Positions 6,081 to 6,332 of a stretch of 6,332 nt of DNA are shown one piece after another. Source of the DNA: Tissierellia bacterium (GTDB lineage: Bacteria > Bacillota > Clostridia > Tissierellales > Tepidimicrobiaceae); the NCBI GenBank assembly GCA_012798935.1, contig JAAZMG010000253.1, positions 1 through 6,332 on the forward strand. Reading direction: 5' to 3'. The translations under genes and the position numbers were made by a program. Under the pieces are notes generated by a model. That model was not told the DNA's origin, made no database searches, and saw only the letters and a program-made list of their open reading frames with translations. Numbering within the stretch: position 1 is the first letter of the stretch; every line of letters begins with the position of its first letter.

Positions 6081-6332
6081 ATCTAACATAAGATCCTGGA
6101 TTTTTGTTGCTCCCATTCTTTAAAACTTCGAAATGAAGATGAGATCCAGTAGATCTACCTGTATTACCTACTTTAGCTATAACTTGACCTTTATAAACCT
6201 TAGCACCTTTTTTTACATTTATTGTACTACAATGAGCATATCTCGTAATATATCCATTACCATGATTTATTTCAACTAAATTACCATAAGCCCCTCTTCT
6301 GCCAACAAATACAACAGTGCCTCCATCAGCAG
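6079..6332 (-). CDS. M23/LytM-family peptidoglycan endopeptidase, C-terminal part (N-terminus outside window)
   Basis: This is the C-terminal 83 residues of a LytM/M23 zinc metallopeptidase, an enzyme class that cuts peptide cross-links in peptidoglycan outside the membrane. I translated it by hand from the window edge to the TAA at 6081-6079. Visible family features are ADGGTVVFVG at the edge, the beta-sheet core NLVEINHGNGYITRYAH with the conserved YAH, VKKGAKVYKGQVIAKVGNTGRSTG, and HLHFEV, whose HxH contains a zinc ligand. The upstream HxxxD zinc motif is beyond the window, so activity cannot be judged. The protein ends soon after the domain (NPGSYVR), as is normal. Anything N-terminal (signal peptide, LysM, SH3 or coiled coil) is unseen. 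It is convergent with the S8 protease and ends at its own terminator. Confidence 0.92.
   Translation of the reverse strand, partial: ADGGTVVFVGRRGAYGNLVEINHGNGYITRYAHCSTINVKKGAKVYKGQVIAKVGNTGRSTGSHLHFEVLKNGSNKNPGSYVR

Noticed and set aside
1..6332. CRISPR arrays, transposase genes, tRNA or rRNA genes
   Set aside because: No regularly spaced repeats, insertion-sequence ends or stable RNA gene signatures were seen on reading both strands.

Overview
The window is AT-rich DNA that reads like a low-GC, spore-forming Firmicute, probably a member of the Clostridia. The evidence is strong AGGAGG-type ribosome binding sites, short hairpin-plus-T terminators, a WalR-type regulator, and a yybP-ykoY (Mn2+) riboswitch. 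Species cannot be named from the sequence alone.

Layout, left to right. Positions 1-1543 hold two minus-strand genes. The upstream one (704-about 1501) encodes a membrane-anchored zinc peptidase of the peptidase-MA type. The downstream one (1-668, cut by the window edge) is a WalR/YycF-like OmpR-family response regulator. Positions 1544-1896 are non-coding: a sigma-A promoter, a manganese riboswitch with its intrinsic terminator, then about 180 bases of further leader. These precede an 896-residue P2A-type (SERCA-like) cation ATPase (1897-4587) that ends at its own terminator. A subtilisin-family (S8) serine protease follows (4666-5946), with a possible sporulation-type promoter, a propeptide-like N-terminus and a hydrophobic C-terminal tail. 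At the right edge a minus-strand gene (6079-6332, partial) encodes the C-terminal end of an M23/LytM-type peptidoglycan endopeptidase, convergent with the protease.

How the parts connect. The clearest regulatory unit is the riboswitch and ATPase. Manganese binding should prevent terminator formation and switch on an efflux pump, so a pump that would be labelled a calcium ATPase from sequence probably exports Mn2+, alone or with Ca2+. WalR and the M23 peptidase both belong to cell-wall homeostasis, but they are not in one transcript here. The S8 protease appears to be its own transcription unit.

No wholly new system was found. The points most worth checking are the riboswitch-controlled pump, the apparent ATC start codon behind a perfect Shine-Dalgarno in the peptidase-MA gene, and sporulation-type promoter candidates ahead of the ATPase and the S8 protease.
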